Program-made: the position numbers and the translations under genes
Assembly: GCA_905250025.1 (NCBI GenBank)
Contig: CAJNOJ010000346.1
Span: 35,537 to 99,536, forward strand
Length of the DNA stretch: 64,000 bases
Direction of reading: 5' to 3'
Source of the DNA: Adineta ricciae
Lineage: Eukaryota > Rotifera > Eurotatoria > Adinetida > Adinetidae
Shown here: in pieces, positions 20,705 to 31,268 of the stretch
How positions within the stretch are numbered: position 1 is the first letter of the stretch
Layout of the letters: every line of letters starts with the position of its first letter
The notes under the pieces: model-generated
Databases searched by the model: none
The model's input: the letters and a program-made list of their open reading frames with translations, nothing else
Told to the model about the DNA's origin: nothing

Positions 20705-22492
20705 ATGGCAATGAACATGCGATTCGCAAATCTAACTTTGCATAATCCAACATATTGGAGAATTCGACGATCTATACGCCGGTTCGGTAGATCAGTTCGT
20801 CAAACACTGCGACCTTTATGCGTCCGCGCAAATCATGAAGTAGATCATCGAAGAGAACCTTTACTAAGACCACCATCGTCCAATAAAAAAGCTATCAACA
20901 AACAAATCTCAGGTATGCGAAATGTCTACTTTCTCTATGAATTCGATATCGTCATTTTTGTTGTAGAACAACATGTGGCTATAGCTGCGGTTATTACCAC
21001 TTTTTGTACGACGGAAAATCTTGTTTCCCGTACAAGTCAATGTAACCAAACCATGGCGTTCTTCGAAGAAGATCTCAATCGTTGGATCGACAAGTCTAAT
21101 GAAGACAAAAAACAAACACTTTCTTTAGAAAATGGTCAAATAAATTGTCCAATGATAAAAGATTTCCAAGGTCGTGTAAAAAACGCTTTTGTCGCTACCG
21201 TTCTCAAAGCATACTGTGAACATTGCCCGCTCGAATTATCTGTTGAAGATTTCTGGGTAGTTATCGCTCAAGGCGTCAGTATCCATTTACATGAAAATTC
21301 GGGAAAATGTCGTGAATTTGGTGTTTCGCACGAAGGAAAAAAAACATTAGTATTGTCAGTGGATCAACTTCGTTTTCCCGAGTCAGAGCGACCAGCAGGT
21401 AGAAACGAATCTGTTCCGGCGATCAACTGGCCTGCAGCTGTTTCCGAAATATGTCAAATGATTAAGGAAGACATGGAAATTGATCTGTCAACACTAATCA
21501 CCAAAAGATTTTCCAGTACGACTAAGATTGACGGAACTGTTTTCGATTGTAATTTAACATGCGGCAGTAAGAATAGTCTATGAATGAAATCATGTATTTG
21601 TTATTCTCTTGTATAGTTCCTCAGATAATGCTTCGTGGTTCGCCTGCTGATTTTCAAGATTTAATCGATCGAGTTCAACAACTGAAAGTAATTCTCACTG
21701 ATTTTCATTGGTGGTTCGACGCACTTTTACCGAATCTCGAAAAGTTGAAAGAGAGTGCCGAAGGTAAACCTGATATTGATTGGTGGCAGAGGATTTGCCA
21801 TTATAATAACAAAGGATCGGGTGCCAATATGTTATTAGGATGGTTGACAACTTTTATTCCCGTAAGAATCTCCAGGTTTATCTGTATGAAAATCTTACGA
21901 CGAATTTTGTTTTAGTACACAATGAACAACGACGGTCAGTACATACGAGCCTGTCGGAAATGTCATGATGAAAAACTTGTATGCATTTTCTTAAGTCTTC
22001 ACACAATTCCAAGAACACAGTGAGCTTTCTTTTCTTCACAGGGCACGATCGATGGGGTGAATTTGAGTGATCTCGAAGAAAGTATTACCCAAACAGATTT
22101 TTACTTAAATAATAATGGTAATCTAATCTCTATGAAGTTAATTGCGGGATTTTTTGATGTTGGCAAAAATCCAACGACAAGCGCTCTACGTCCATGTCTT
22201 GGATGGGCAACAGCAGTACCATCAGAAGAAGTGGTTGCGAAACTCTACTGCGTCAAGTTTAAGAATGGAGCACCCATTGAAGAAGTCACCAGGTATTTAC
22301 TCGGATAGTTAGGATCATTTAATTGATTAGTTTATTGATTAAAGGATTATAGAAGTCATTGCGAAAGAAGGCGGCAAAAGTGAACATCAATTTGACTTTG
22401 GTTCTGATCATATGTTCCACGTTAGTCTGTTCGACAAGACCGCTGCTTGGCTCAAACAAAACGAACATATTGAAGAAATAACATCGGACTGA
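20705..22492 (+). CDS. DUF4419 domain protein (haplotype B, complete)
   Basis: Six exons: 20705-20912, 20967-21566, 21617-21861, 21916-21978, 22042-22292 and 22345-22492. All introns are GT-AG, 50-63 bp, giving 504 residues. Family features of DUF4419 are clear after splicing: HCPLELSVEDFWVVIAQGVS, the F-STT segment, CGIPQ formed across the 21566/21617 junction, MLRGSPADFQDLIDRV, a Trp-rich HWWF...WWQRIC segment and LLGWLTTFIP. The first ~65 residues are basic, with an RRSIRRFGRSVRQ stretch, and may be a targeting or binding segment. The biochemical role of DUF4419 is unknown. The family is patchy in animals and frequent in fungi and some bacteria (general knowledge), so acquisition by transfer is possible. 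Confidence 0.85.
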
Positions 22493-22651
22493 AAACATGA
22501 CTATTTTAAAAAAAAACAGTTTCGACAATATTATACAGAATTGCGACACCGATTACAAATAGTTTGTAACATCATTTTTGCTAATGGCCTCCAAAGAGTC
22601 TCGATGACTTCCATCAAACCACTTTTCAACAAATACGTTTGAAATAAAGTA

Positions 22652-23209
22652 TTATGTTCCATCGGTAGTTTCTTGAGTTGTTACAGTTGATGATATACTA
22701 TTTGATAGCACAGAAGTGTTCACGCTAGAGAAAAATGCAAGTTACAACTAAATTGTAAACGTTCATGAGAACACTTTTCTATGTGATTTCACATACTTTG
22801 ATGTCCATGTTGTTGTAGTTGTGACAGCTGAACACAAACAAACGAAATTCATATGAGAAAAATAAGATCAAAACTCACGAGTGAGGACATCATTATTATC
22901 AATTGCAAAGACTGAATAAACATTGCTTTTCTCTATCAGTTCAGCGTGTTTAATCGACATTTCAAAGAAGATTTCACATTGATTGATGGCTGGATCGAAT
23001 GTCGCCACTTGACATTGATTTTGATTCAAACAGATCATTCGACAGCCTTGCAAACTTTCAACATGATAGATTAATGATGGTAAACAATCAATTCCATTAC
23101 ATTGATATTGTAAATGTATAAATTGTCTTAATATAACCGATCGAATGTCTTGTGACAAGTATTCATTGATAAGAGAGACAAAAAATAACAATGTAATTGC
23201 TTTCAACAT
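22652..23209 (-). CDS. Secreted PAN/apple-domain protein with Ser/Thr-rich tail (haplotype B)
   Basis: Exons 23209-22879, 22827-22797 and 22724-22652, with introns of 51 and 72 bp, give 144 residues. A signal peptide (MLKAITLLFFVSLINEYLS) precedes one short PAN-like module. Its cysteines lie in QCNGIDCLP, GCRMICLNQNQCQVATFD and NQCEIFF. The last two exons add a Thr/Ser-rich tail (TTTTTWTS..., STVTTQETT) suited to O-glycosylation. It is probably a secreted adhesion or carbohydrate-binding protein. It is divergent from the protease gene that follows, with a ~550 bp shared upstream region. Confidence 0.7.
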
Positions 23210-23757
23210 TCTCCGTAGACATCAACAGAAAAGAAAGTAATGTGAACTCTTTCCCGAGAAGAACAAACCGACGAGTGTTTCTTTTTTTAATCATTTAGTA
23301 ATTGAAAAATAGAAAATCGTGCTTTTTCTTACAAGTGTTAGTAGGTAACATTTAAAGAATGGTCTCTTTTTCTTGACGTCTCTTCCTGAGAAGACCGAGC
23401 CTGTACGATATTCAATCGTAATGGCTGCATTGAACCCATTTTCACTTTATGCTTTGTCTACTGAGACGTTTAGATCTGATCAGCTAATAATTCAATGACA
23501 ACTATGTAGAAGTTGGCCCCACATTCTCCTAAGAACGTGGGAATTATGTTAAATTGAGAATTTAAATCTCGATCGAATGAGAGAATCAAATCTCATTCAA
23601 CGATAGGAATGTTTGGTTAAATCGATTCAATTGAATAGATAACGTCTTTTCGTGAAATTTGATCCACAGATAATCATAGCAATGAGCACAAAGAAAAAGA
23701 ACAATCACATCCGACGATACCATTTCTTTCATTCATTGAAGAGCAGCTCACCGTACT
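23210..23757. promoter_or_regulatory. Divergent intergenic region between PAN gene and protease
   Basis: Contains the upstream regions of both genes. A short inverted repeat, CCCAC...GTGGG, spans about 23518-23541 and is conserved in haplotype A near 41980-42003. It could be a regulatory hairpin or binding site, but this is weak. No coding region seen. Confidence 0.4.
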
Positions 23758-25186
23758 ATGATGCGCACTTTCTTTGTTAGTCTCTTCGTACTCAGTTGTA
23801 CGATCAATGTTTACGATGCTTTATTCATGAGCAGTAGAGCAATGCAAGGGGTAAGAATTTTCTGCAATGAATATTTCCTTTCCAATGTTTTGCACTTCGG
23901 TTTTTTTTCGAATTTAGTTCGTTGATAGTACGATTGAAAGGGCGATGAACGATGTAACAAATAAATTTCAACATAAACTCGAGATATTGAAGGACAATAA
24001 AATTGTTTTAAAACTATGGAATCATTACAAAAACTCGTATCATAAAGTCTATCAATCTGTCAGCGAAGAAAAAGATCGTCTTGAAAAATTCATTGGTAAT
24101 CTCAGATTTATCATCAAAGAAAATCTTCGTTTTGAGAAAGGTGTTAAGTCGTTTAAACTCCATCTAAATGAATTCGGTGATATGAATTTATCCGAGATGC
24201 GCCAGAAAATGGCCGGCCTTCGAGTTGATTACTATGTGAAATCATTGTCAATAAATCAACGACCAAAACGATTTTTGTTCGATTCTGTAAAGAAAAAAAT
24301 AAACAAATTCAAAGACAAAATCAAGAAGAAATTCCATCCAGGAAAAGTTAGAAACGATTCCAACACGTTCGATGGATCAGACAGGTCTACCAGACGAACA
24401 ACGACGAAGAAGAGAGTTTCTGCGTCCAAGATTGATTATCGACCATACATGAATCCCATCGTGAATCAAGGTCAATGTGGGTGAGTTGAGATTGGAATCT
24501 TCATAAATACATGCGATTTTTCTCGACTTGGTGTTAACATATTTAGATCTTGTTATGCATTTTCTGTCACGGCCGCCATCGAAGGTACTTATGCTTTGAA
24601 AACCGGTCGGCGCATTCAACTCTCTCAACAACAAATTGTTGATTGTTCATCTAATTATGGGTGTTCCGGTGGCTTTTTCGAGACCACTTTTCAGTATATT
24701 AAACAAAATGGTGGTCTAGAATCGGATACATCTTATCCGTATGTCGGCACTCAACAATCGTGTTATGCCAGATCAGCCAACATTGGCAGCATCCAAGGAT
24801 TTGGAACAACTCCACGTGATGATGAAGAAGAAATGAAACGGGCTCTAATAACATATGGTCCATTAGCAGCTGGAATCTGTATCACAGGTGATTTACAATT
24901 CTATGGTTCATCGGAACAAGCTGGTGCATCAGATATTATTGATATTCCATCGTGTTCGAAAGCAATCAATCATGCGATCACTATTGTTGGTTTTGGAACC
25001 GACAATGGTAAGGATTATTGGCGTAAGTAATTCCTTTCGAAAGATATCTCTGTATGTGTATCAATTATTCTAGTTGTACGCAATTCATGGGGCGAAAACT
25101 GGGGACTTAATGGCTATTTCAAAATAGCACGCAATAAGAACAGCATGTGTGGTATCGCTACATATGGTTACTATACTCAGATATAA
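23758..25186 (+). CDS. Papain-family (C1A) cathepsin-like cysteine protease (haplotype B)
   Basis: Exons 23758-23850, 23918-24480, 24547-25022 and 25074-25186 give 414 residues. A signal peptide lies in exon 1 ([14 protein letters not shown]). An I29 prodomain spans about residues 45-125, ending in [12 protein letters not shown] basic Lys-rich linker (about 130-180) is unusual. The mature domain has the oxyanion Gln and nucleophile in NQGQCGSCYAF, formed across the 24480/24547 junction (Cys about 221). It also has GCSGGFF, the catalytic His in [11 protein letters not shown] and the Asn in RNSWGENWG. The Trp usually following the active-site Cys (CWAF) is Tyr. All catalytic residues are present, so a secreted or lysosomal protease is likely. 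Confidence 0.88.
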
Positions 25187-25869
25187 CTACTCTTTATTTT
25201 ATTCAACTCTGCTTGTGTCTATAGTTATTTAGCTAATTAGCTGTTTGATGTTCATACAGATTTTGTCGTGTTACTTGTTTTGTAGAATTATTTGTAACAT
25301 CTTGTAAGTCCTCGTACGAAACCCGTAATTCTGTTGGGCATACCAAGTGCCATTATTCATAAGAGAAAATAATGAAAGATAAGAGTATTAAGCAATAGAA
25401 ACAGAAATCGAATATTTATACACTTTACAACAGCAAGAAAGATTTTTTCCTATGAGATGAATTTCACGTGCAAATAATTGTTTTCGCACTTGTACAAATG
25501 TCGATGATTTATTGAGTGATTTGAATGGTGTTGTGAATTTTAAATCAAACTTGTCAAATCTCACAATACAAGTGATGTAATTTATCCGATCGATTCCTTG
25601 AACAAGTTGGTCAGTTCATCGCAAGAATACAATCGAACACACAAATGAACTGAACAGTCTACAAAAATGGTATCCATTGCGAAAAATGGAGTCGTTATAA
25701 AGTGTAATTAATCTCATATAAATTACTTTCGCACGTATTTGATATATGCCATGGAGAATTAATCAAAGACTTTTCTTGTATTAACTTCTCATGCAATTTC
25801 TGTGAGAAATAAAACTGAATACGAGAAAAACAAACATTCACAATAGAATAAGGCCAGATCAATGTCTTT
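25187..25869. other. Intergenic, convergent 3' ends
   Basis: Between the protease (+) and the ubiquitin-like gene (-). No gene is recognised. Haplotype A carries about 265 bp of extra sequence here (43690-43960), and B has its own extra stretch at about 25565-25700. Confidence 0.5.
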
Positions 25870-26571
25870 CTATAGTGTCTTTTTCTTTGTTGCCTCAATA
25901 GTAAGTTTTCTCCATGTAACCGTTCCAGTAGTCTTATCATCAAAATAATGATAAGCATCACCTGCCTGTTGCCATTCCGATTCGCAACTGACTGGTGCTT
26001 TATTATCATCGATTTGTTTTTTTCCTTGAAATCTCCACCAACAATTATTAAAACCACAGGATTTAGGTGCAACAAATCTTCCACACATAGGACATTTTGT
26101 TGTTGTTTCATCGGGATCAGTAACCATGTCAAATTTCTTATAACCAATTGGCATTATGACATGCTGCTGAGCGGCTTGACAATTTACATTGGTGCATATA
26201 CCTTGAAGACATAAGCCATGTCGAGTACGTTGCCATTGTGGACCTGTTCTCGACCATTGTACTATTTTTATACTTTTATCATCACTTACATCAAGAAATT
26301 TGATTCCCAAACTAGCCATAGCACGTTTTTTAACGCCATTCCCAGAAAAAGCATGCAATAAAGCGTCGTCTTCGATACCGTAACTTTCTAATGTATCATT
26401 TTCATCTTGAAGTATTTCGCCATCGAATACAAAATACGTTTGTTGTGTGTCTAGTAGATCGTTTACTTCTTGTAGAAATTTTGTCTTCAATTGTGCCACT
26501 GTTGTTGATGGTTCAACGTCAAGAATATAAGTTCGTCCCATTTTGGTTGATGTTGCAATTGAGACCTTCAT
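25870..26571 (-). CDS. Ubiquitin-like domain plus conserved Cys-rich domain protein (haplotype B)
   Basis: 233 residues from the ATG at 26571, which lies just after a likely 5' UTR intron acceptor. Residues 1-75 read as a ubiquitin fold (MKVSIATSTKMGRTY..., STTVAQLK, FDGEILQDENDTLESYGI). No C-terminal Gly-Gly follows, so this is probably an integral domain and not a conjugated modifier. Residues ~105-190 carry HGLCLQGICTNVNC, a CPMCGRFV knuckle and CGFNNCWWRF, a probable zinc-binding module. I recognise it only as a widely scattered uncharacterised domain. The C-terminus is short and basic (TKKKTL). A cytosolic adaptor role is possible; no RING or E3 signature is evident. Confidence 0.75.
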   Translation of the reverse strand: MKVSIATSTKMGRTYILDVEPSTTVAQLKTKFLQEVNDLLDTQQTYFVFDGEILQDENDTLESYGIEDDALLHAFSGNGVKKRAMASLGIKFLDVSDDKSIKIVQWSRTGPQWQRTRHGLCLQGICTNVNCQAAQQHVIMPIGYKKFDMVTDPDETTTKCPMCGRFVAPKSCGFNNCWWRFQGKKQIDDNKAPVSCESEWQQAGDAYHYFDDKTTGTVTWRKLTIEATKKKTL

Positions 26572-28360
26572 TTTAATTCTACAAAATCGAAATAAATAAA
26601 AATCCAATACACGATGAACCTTTCTATAAACAAAAAATTCTCAGACATCCTCGATTCATGTATTTTTGCTAGAATATGAATGAATGAACACTTACGACTG
26701 ACGAGAAAAAAGTTTTTGTTGGAAAGAATGTCGGTGTGTTTTGCGTCCTCTGAATCAATGCAGCCATCAAAATTCTCTTTTTTAGTTACGACAGTTTGAC
26801 TATAAATGCAAAATTCTCATTGGAAGGAGAAGTATAACTGACTCATACGTAGGTAAGCAGATTGTTTTTTCTTTCTTTCACTTTCCTAGTGAATGTCGTC
26901 TGATATGCTGTCTATGACTTACTTGTTTATCTTGGATGCATTTGAAAGAAAAAGTCTTCAATTCAACGTTTGACAATAAGATGGAAAAATCTCTTATTCT
27001 TTTTGCTCTCAATGTATGAGTTATAACTGTATAAGCGATTATTCACCAATATGTACAGTTGTCTATGAAGATAGACAATTGCTTACACCACTTAGTATAC
27101 GTTCAGCATATGCTTGTATGGGATAGATTTCATATTCATCATCTAGATAGTTCGTGTGACAGCGCTCGAAAATTTCAGGAATACCACTTTGAATAAGTTA
27201 CCTTGATGGAACAAGCGCAGGAAAACACGGTTAATTGATCACCTACGAAGAATCTTGGATCAGTTGGATTGTTTCAATTCAGTCAGGACATCAAAACAAC
27301 AATTAATATCTTCCACGCACCACAATAAAAGCACATAATGTCGATTGGGTATCGACCATGAATATTCTAATGGAAGGAAAATTGTAGTCGTTGACATTTT
27401 TTTGCTGTTATGACCGAACTACATCGAATGAGCAATTTTTTACCACTTTACGGAAGATTTGACCTTGACTTTGTTTGATATCAAAGTATTTTGTACGAGA
27501 AGAAATCGGTTAAGCATTTGACGCGAATTACCTTGAAACCGATCAATTCGGAAATTACGTAGCTGAATTTCAAAACCTCTGTACTAATTGATTTAACACA
27601 ATTTGAAACGAAGTATAATTACTAACACCTATTCAATTTCATATCAACAAAGAATCTTGCAGTCCTGATTAAAATATTCTTTCCATATTAAGAAGGTTGA
27701 ATTCGAATTTATCTTTTGCCAATGAGTACTTCGTTTATTTCATTATTAAATTAAATTATATTGATAGAAAATGGACTTAGTATATCATTGACAAAATCAA
27801 ACTAACTTCTAATTCACATTCCTCGCCTCTGATTATTTGTACTCAATCATTTTAAAGTTCAATTATAAGATTTCCTCGATCTCTTCTTCAAATTTATTGA
27901 TAATAGAATCTGATCAGACAATGCGTTTGAATATCAATCATGACAACAGATCCTATTTTAATGAATCAGATATTAAAATATCATTAAACACAAACTCATA
28001 AAAGGAAAAACTTTCATTTACGTTAGAAAATCAACCAGGCGTAAACTGATGTCTATTCGTAAAGGTAAAATATAACTATACACATAACTATGTGATAATA
28101 AAGAATGCAGTCATTTTGCTCATTAAGACAAAATTATCAAAGAGAAATGCTTTTATCGTTGAATGTTTTACACTAGTCGGTATTTTTCGAGTGGAAAATG
28201 ATAGATTATATTTTCATATTTTTATTTCAGAAGAAGAAAATCACGTAAGATCATTTGTATGTCATCCAACTATAGTCAATTGTTCTTATTGGATCATATG
28301 AACGATTCTTTATCGAACTGTAACCGATATTTAATATGATTATTCATAGAAATGATGTGA
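26572..28360. other. Long intergenic region, mostly degenerate; possible retroelement scrap near 27140-27330
   Basis: No intact gene. Sequence near 27140-27330 matches 45850-46040 of haplotype A. In A the plus frame contains TVSIDHLQRILD, reminiscent of the ...TVSxDRLKPA... end of LTR-retrotransposon pol proteins. B carries additional disruptions. Near 27470 haplotype B lacks about 105 bp present in A (46179-46290). The rest aligns to A with many small indels, as expected for unconstrained DNA. Confidence 0.35.
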
Positions 28361-28915
28361 TTGAAAGAATGGGTCATCATTTGAAGATCACAAAGTCTTG
28401 AAAGCAGCATTGGAGTAAATTTACGTAATGGCTCAGTGAAGATAAAGTCTCATCATATTTACCATGCTGGGCTGTTTTAATAACATTGATCGCTGATGCA
28501 AGTTGTATAAAGAGAAATTTTGAAAACTTTTCTCGACTTTTAATTGATGAATTGTTGTATCACATTCAATGTGTAGTATTTCGACTAATTATCTGTTATT
28601 AAAAGGGGAATATCATGGTGTATTAGAAGTAAATTCTGCCCATTGGTGTTATACAGCTGATAATGAAAAACTTATTCATTTCATTTTCAAAATCCATGCG
28701 ATTCGGATTTGTATGATTTATTAAATATTTATGGCAGAAAAGATCTTTTTCAAAAATCCTTCAAAATACGCCATCAATCATCAGAATGGTAACGATATTT
28801 AAGAGGAAAATTTGTTCAGATTAATGCTGAATCTTCATTTTTAATGTTATTTATTAAACAAAAGAAAAAAACACGAACTGACATTTACTTTTATTTCAAA
28901 AATAAATTCATTTAA
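28361..28915 (+). pseudogene. Degenerate unrecognised gene (haplotype B)
   Basis: Protein-like reading in shifting plus-strand frames is interrupted by stops. Identifiable scraps are IADASCIKRNFENFSRLLIDELLY (first 20: IADASCIKRNFENFSRLLID), GVLEVNSAHWCYTADN, GRKDLFQKSFKIRHQSSEW and RGKFVQINAESSFLMLF. The same scraps with different lesions occur in haplotype A at about 47130-47690. The gene was therefore dead before the haplotypes diverged, or it is dying in both. I do not recognise the family. Confidence 0.45.
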
Positions 28916-29124
28916 AAGAGATAATTATCTGTACTTTAACCTTTTATACACTGCATAATCCTCACTTTCATTTTACTTGATGGAGCTTTATAGGAATATG
29001 AGAGATGAAAGGATATTCAAATGTCAATTCTAATTTTAGTGTTTCTGCTCCAACAATTTTCTTCTCATTTATTAGAATCAAAAGAATCCTGTTAGTTCAT
29101 TCGCAATTTCCCATCAATCGAGGA

Positions 29125-30081
29125 ATGTCTTCTTCTTCTTCTTCTTCTACGGTATTATTAATCAATGATATTCGGAGTAAACTTATCATTCTAATTTGTA
29201 TTTTATACATTATCTTTGGTACAATTGGAAACATCTTGAATATAATTCTATTTCGAAAACGTACTCTTTGGACACTTACTCCTTGTATTCCTTATTTATT
29301 CATCGCTTCTTTTGTAAATCTCTTCCTTATTTATGGATTTGTTCCATTTCGATTGCTTAGTGGTTTTCAAATCAATCCCGCTAATGCTATTTCAATTCTC
29401 TGTAAATTCCAACTCTTTACTTATTATGTCACAACTGGTCTTTCAACTTGGTTTATGGTTGCTTGTTGTGCTGATCGATTCTTTTCATCATCACATAATG
29501 CATTGATGCGACGTTACAGTAATATGCGTATGACAATTAGAATCTCATCAATGATTACATTTCTTATTTTCATTGTCTATTTACAAATCTTATATTGTTA
29601 TGACACAAATCAATTTGCTGCTATTTCAGCATGTAATGTTCAAGCTGGTATTTGTAGCGTCGTTGACGTAATTTGGACGCTTTGTTTTCAAACTATTGGT
29701 CCACCAATATTGATGTTGATCTTTGGTATTGGCACTTTTATTCATATTAAACAAAAACAAAGAGTTCAACCATTAACAGCGAATACAACGGAAATGCAGA
29801 GAGATAATAATAGACATATTTTACCTATGCTATTTATACAAGTTAGTATGTATTTATTATGTATAACACCTCTTCTTGCTACAAAGATTTATCAAAATAT
29901 GACTTTATCAATTATTAAAAGTGATGTACAGCGATCTGTCGATAGTCTTATCTTTGTTTTATCGATTTTGTCGAGTCTTGTTGACAAAATGTTCTCATTT
30001 TATATTTATACATTATTTAGCAAATTTTATCGAAAAGAACTGATTAAATTAATCCGAAATATGCTTCGTCATCACACATAA
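29125..30081 (+). CDS. Rhodopsin-like seven-transmembrane GPCR (haplotype B)
   Basis: 318 residues from the ATG at 29125 (MSSSSSSSTV). Seven hydrophobic segments are evident, beginning LIILICILYIIFGTIGNILN, a TM1 with the GN pair of class A receptors. At the end of TM3 the usual DRY is DRF (CCADRFFSSS). Cys residues in LCKFQLF and the AGICSVVD loop can form the conserved disulphide. The C-tail is short and basic (RKELIKLIRNMLRHH). An in-frame ATG 40 codons upstream (29005) is not used in A, where a TGA intervenes, so I prefer the downstream start. It belongs to the kind of orphan receptor that is expanded in rotifers (inference). The Ser run is encoded by a TCT microsatellite. Confidence 0.8.
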   Translation: MSSSSSSSTVLLINDIRSKLIILICILYIIFGTIGNILNIILFRKRTLWTLTPCIPYLFIASFVNLFLIYGFVPFRLLSGFQINPANAISILCKFQLFTYYVTTGLSTWFMVACCADRFFSSSHNALMRRYSNMRMTIRISSMITFLIFIVYLQILYCYDTNQFAAISACNVQAGICSVVDVIWTLCFQTIGPPILMLIFGIGTFIHIKQKQRVQPLTANTTEMQRDNNRHILPMLFIQVSMYLLCITPLLATKIYQNMTLSIIKSDVQRSVDSLIFVLSILSSLVDKMFSFYIYTLFSKFYRKELIKLIRNMLRHHT

Positions 30082-30121
30082 AATTCACGATTTAATCATT
30101 CTTACAAGATCTTATTTAAAA

Positions 30122-30890
30122 ATTAATAAATGCGGAAACTTCGGATTTTATCCGAACGTTATGTGTACTCTAAAAAGTGTATGACACTAAAGCTACAGAG
30201 CACTCTAACTGTTATATCAAGATTATACAATGAGCCACAACAGACAAGTCCCGGCTGCTGATTCTTAAGAACTCAACCAGAATATTCCCACAACGGTACT
30301 CTCGACAAAATTTCATCACTGCTAGAGGAATTCCTTGCAAAACTCGAGAATGTTCTCACAATTTAACAGTCGAGAACCCAAAGCATCTCCACGTTACAGC
30401 CCACAAGAAGCCCTGGTTACCGCCATAGTATATCATAGAAAGCTCACAGAGAACCCTCGTATTAAATGCCTTCATGGTCTAAGGGCAACTTCACAGTATC
30501 GGACTTGAGGACCCATGGATACCCCCATAGTATAGGGTATGAAGACGTAAAAGTTTCTTTATGGAGAATTATTCCACGACTGGTTTGCTGTCAGAAAACT
30601 GGTTGTAACTATATACGTGGTGAAAAAAGTTTTTTTTTGAAAATCCTCGTACTCCCCTCCCTCAGGACCAACGGGGTCATTTTTCAGAATTTTTACCATA
30701 TCTCAGCCATTTCTTGGCCGATCCTTCTCATCTTCGAACTCGACCGAGATATTGATGAGACGCATCTGCGGAAGAAAATTTTTAGTCAACTGCTCACATT
30801 TTTCTAGAGTTATCGGATAAACGGACGGACGGCCGGACACACTGACCGATTTTAGTAGTGTACTCACTTTTTGAGTACACAAAAAAGATT
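30122..30890 (+). repeat. Left repeat copy of haplotype B-specific insertion
   Basis: It starts with a TTCGGA-loop-TCCGAA hairpin and then TGTGTACTCTAAAAAGTG. It ends with GGACGGACGGCCGGAC, a short spacer and a perfect hairpin GTGTACTCA-CTTTT-TGAGTACAC at about 30858-30883. The first and last motifs form an imperfect terminal inverted repeat (TGTGTACTC..AAAAAGTG). Both ends recur, in the same order and strand, in the shorter copy at 33202-33476. Base composition is visibly richer in G+C than the flanks. It is probably a non-autonomous DNA element. Confidence 0.6.
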
Positions 30891-31268
30891 CTTGTTTGAA
30901 CTTTCAAAATATCTTGAACATCTTGTAATTCTTTCTAGGTTCTTAATATCTTGATCGATCAGAAGAGATTCTTTTCATCTTAAATTTCAGACAAGATTCT
31001 TTTTAGAAGGGAAGAAAAGGAAAAAGATTGTTGCTTGAACTTCAAGATTAACACGAGTCTTGTCTAATAATCATGTCAAACAAGAATCTGGAAAGAACTG
31101 AGGCGAGATCATCGACTATTAAAATTTATAGTTCAAAGGATAGTTCATAAATTTATTAAAAGACGACTTGTAATTATTGGGATACACGGAATATGAGTGT
31201 AAATAAGGAGTATAGCTGAAGAGAGATTTTTATAGTTGCGATGAACTTTGATAGGGTTGTAAAATCAT

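Noticed and set aside
3816..21223. Genuine tandem duplication of the GTPase-to-DUF4419 block
   Set aside because: Copy boundaries coincide exactly with single n joins and the copies are only a few percent diverged, so unmerged haplotypes explain it better. Long reads would settle it.
29005..29124. 40-residue N-terminal extension of the GPCR
   Set aside because: Haplotype A has an in-frame TGA in this stretch; the MSSSSSS start is shared by both alleles.
30858..30883. Helitron 3' terminus
   Set aside because: A terminal hairpin is present, but no CTRR end follows it and terminal inverted similarity is present instead.
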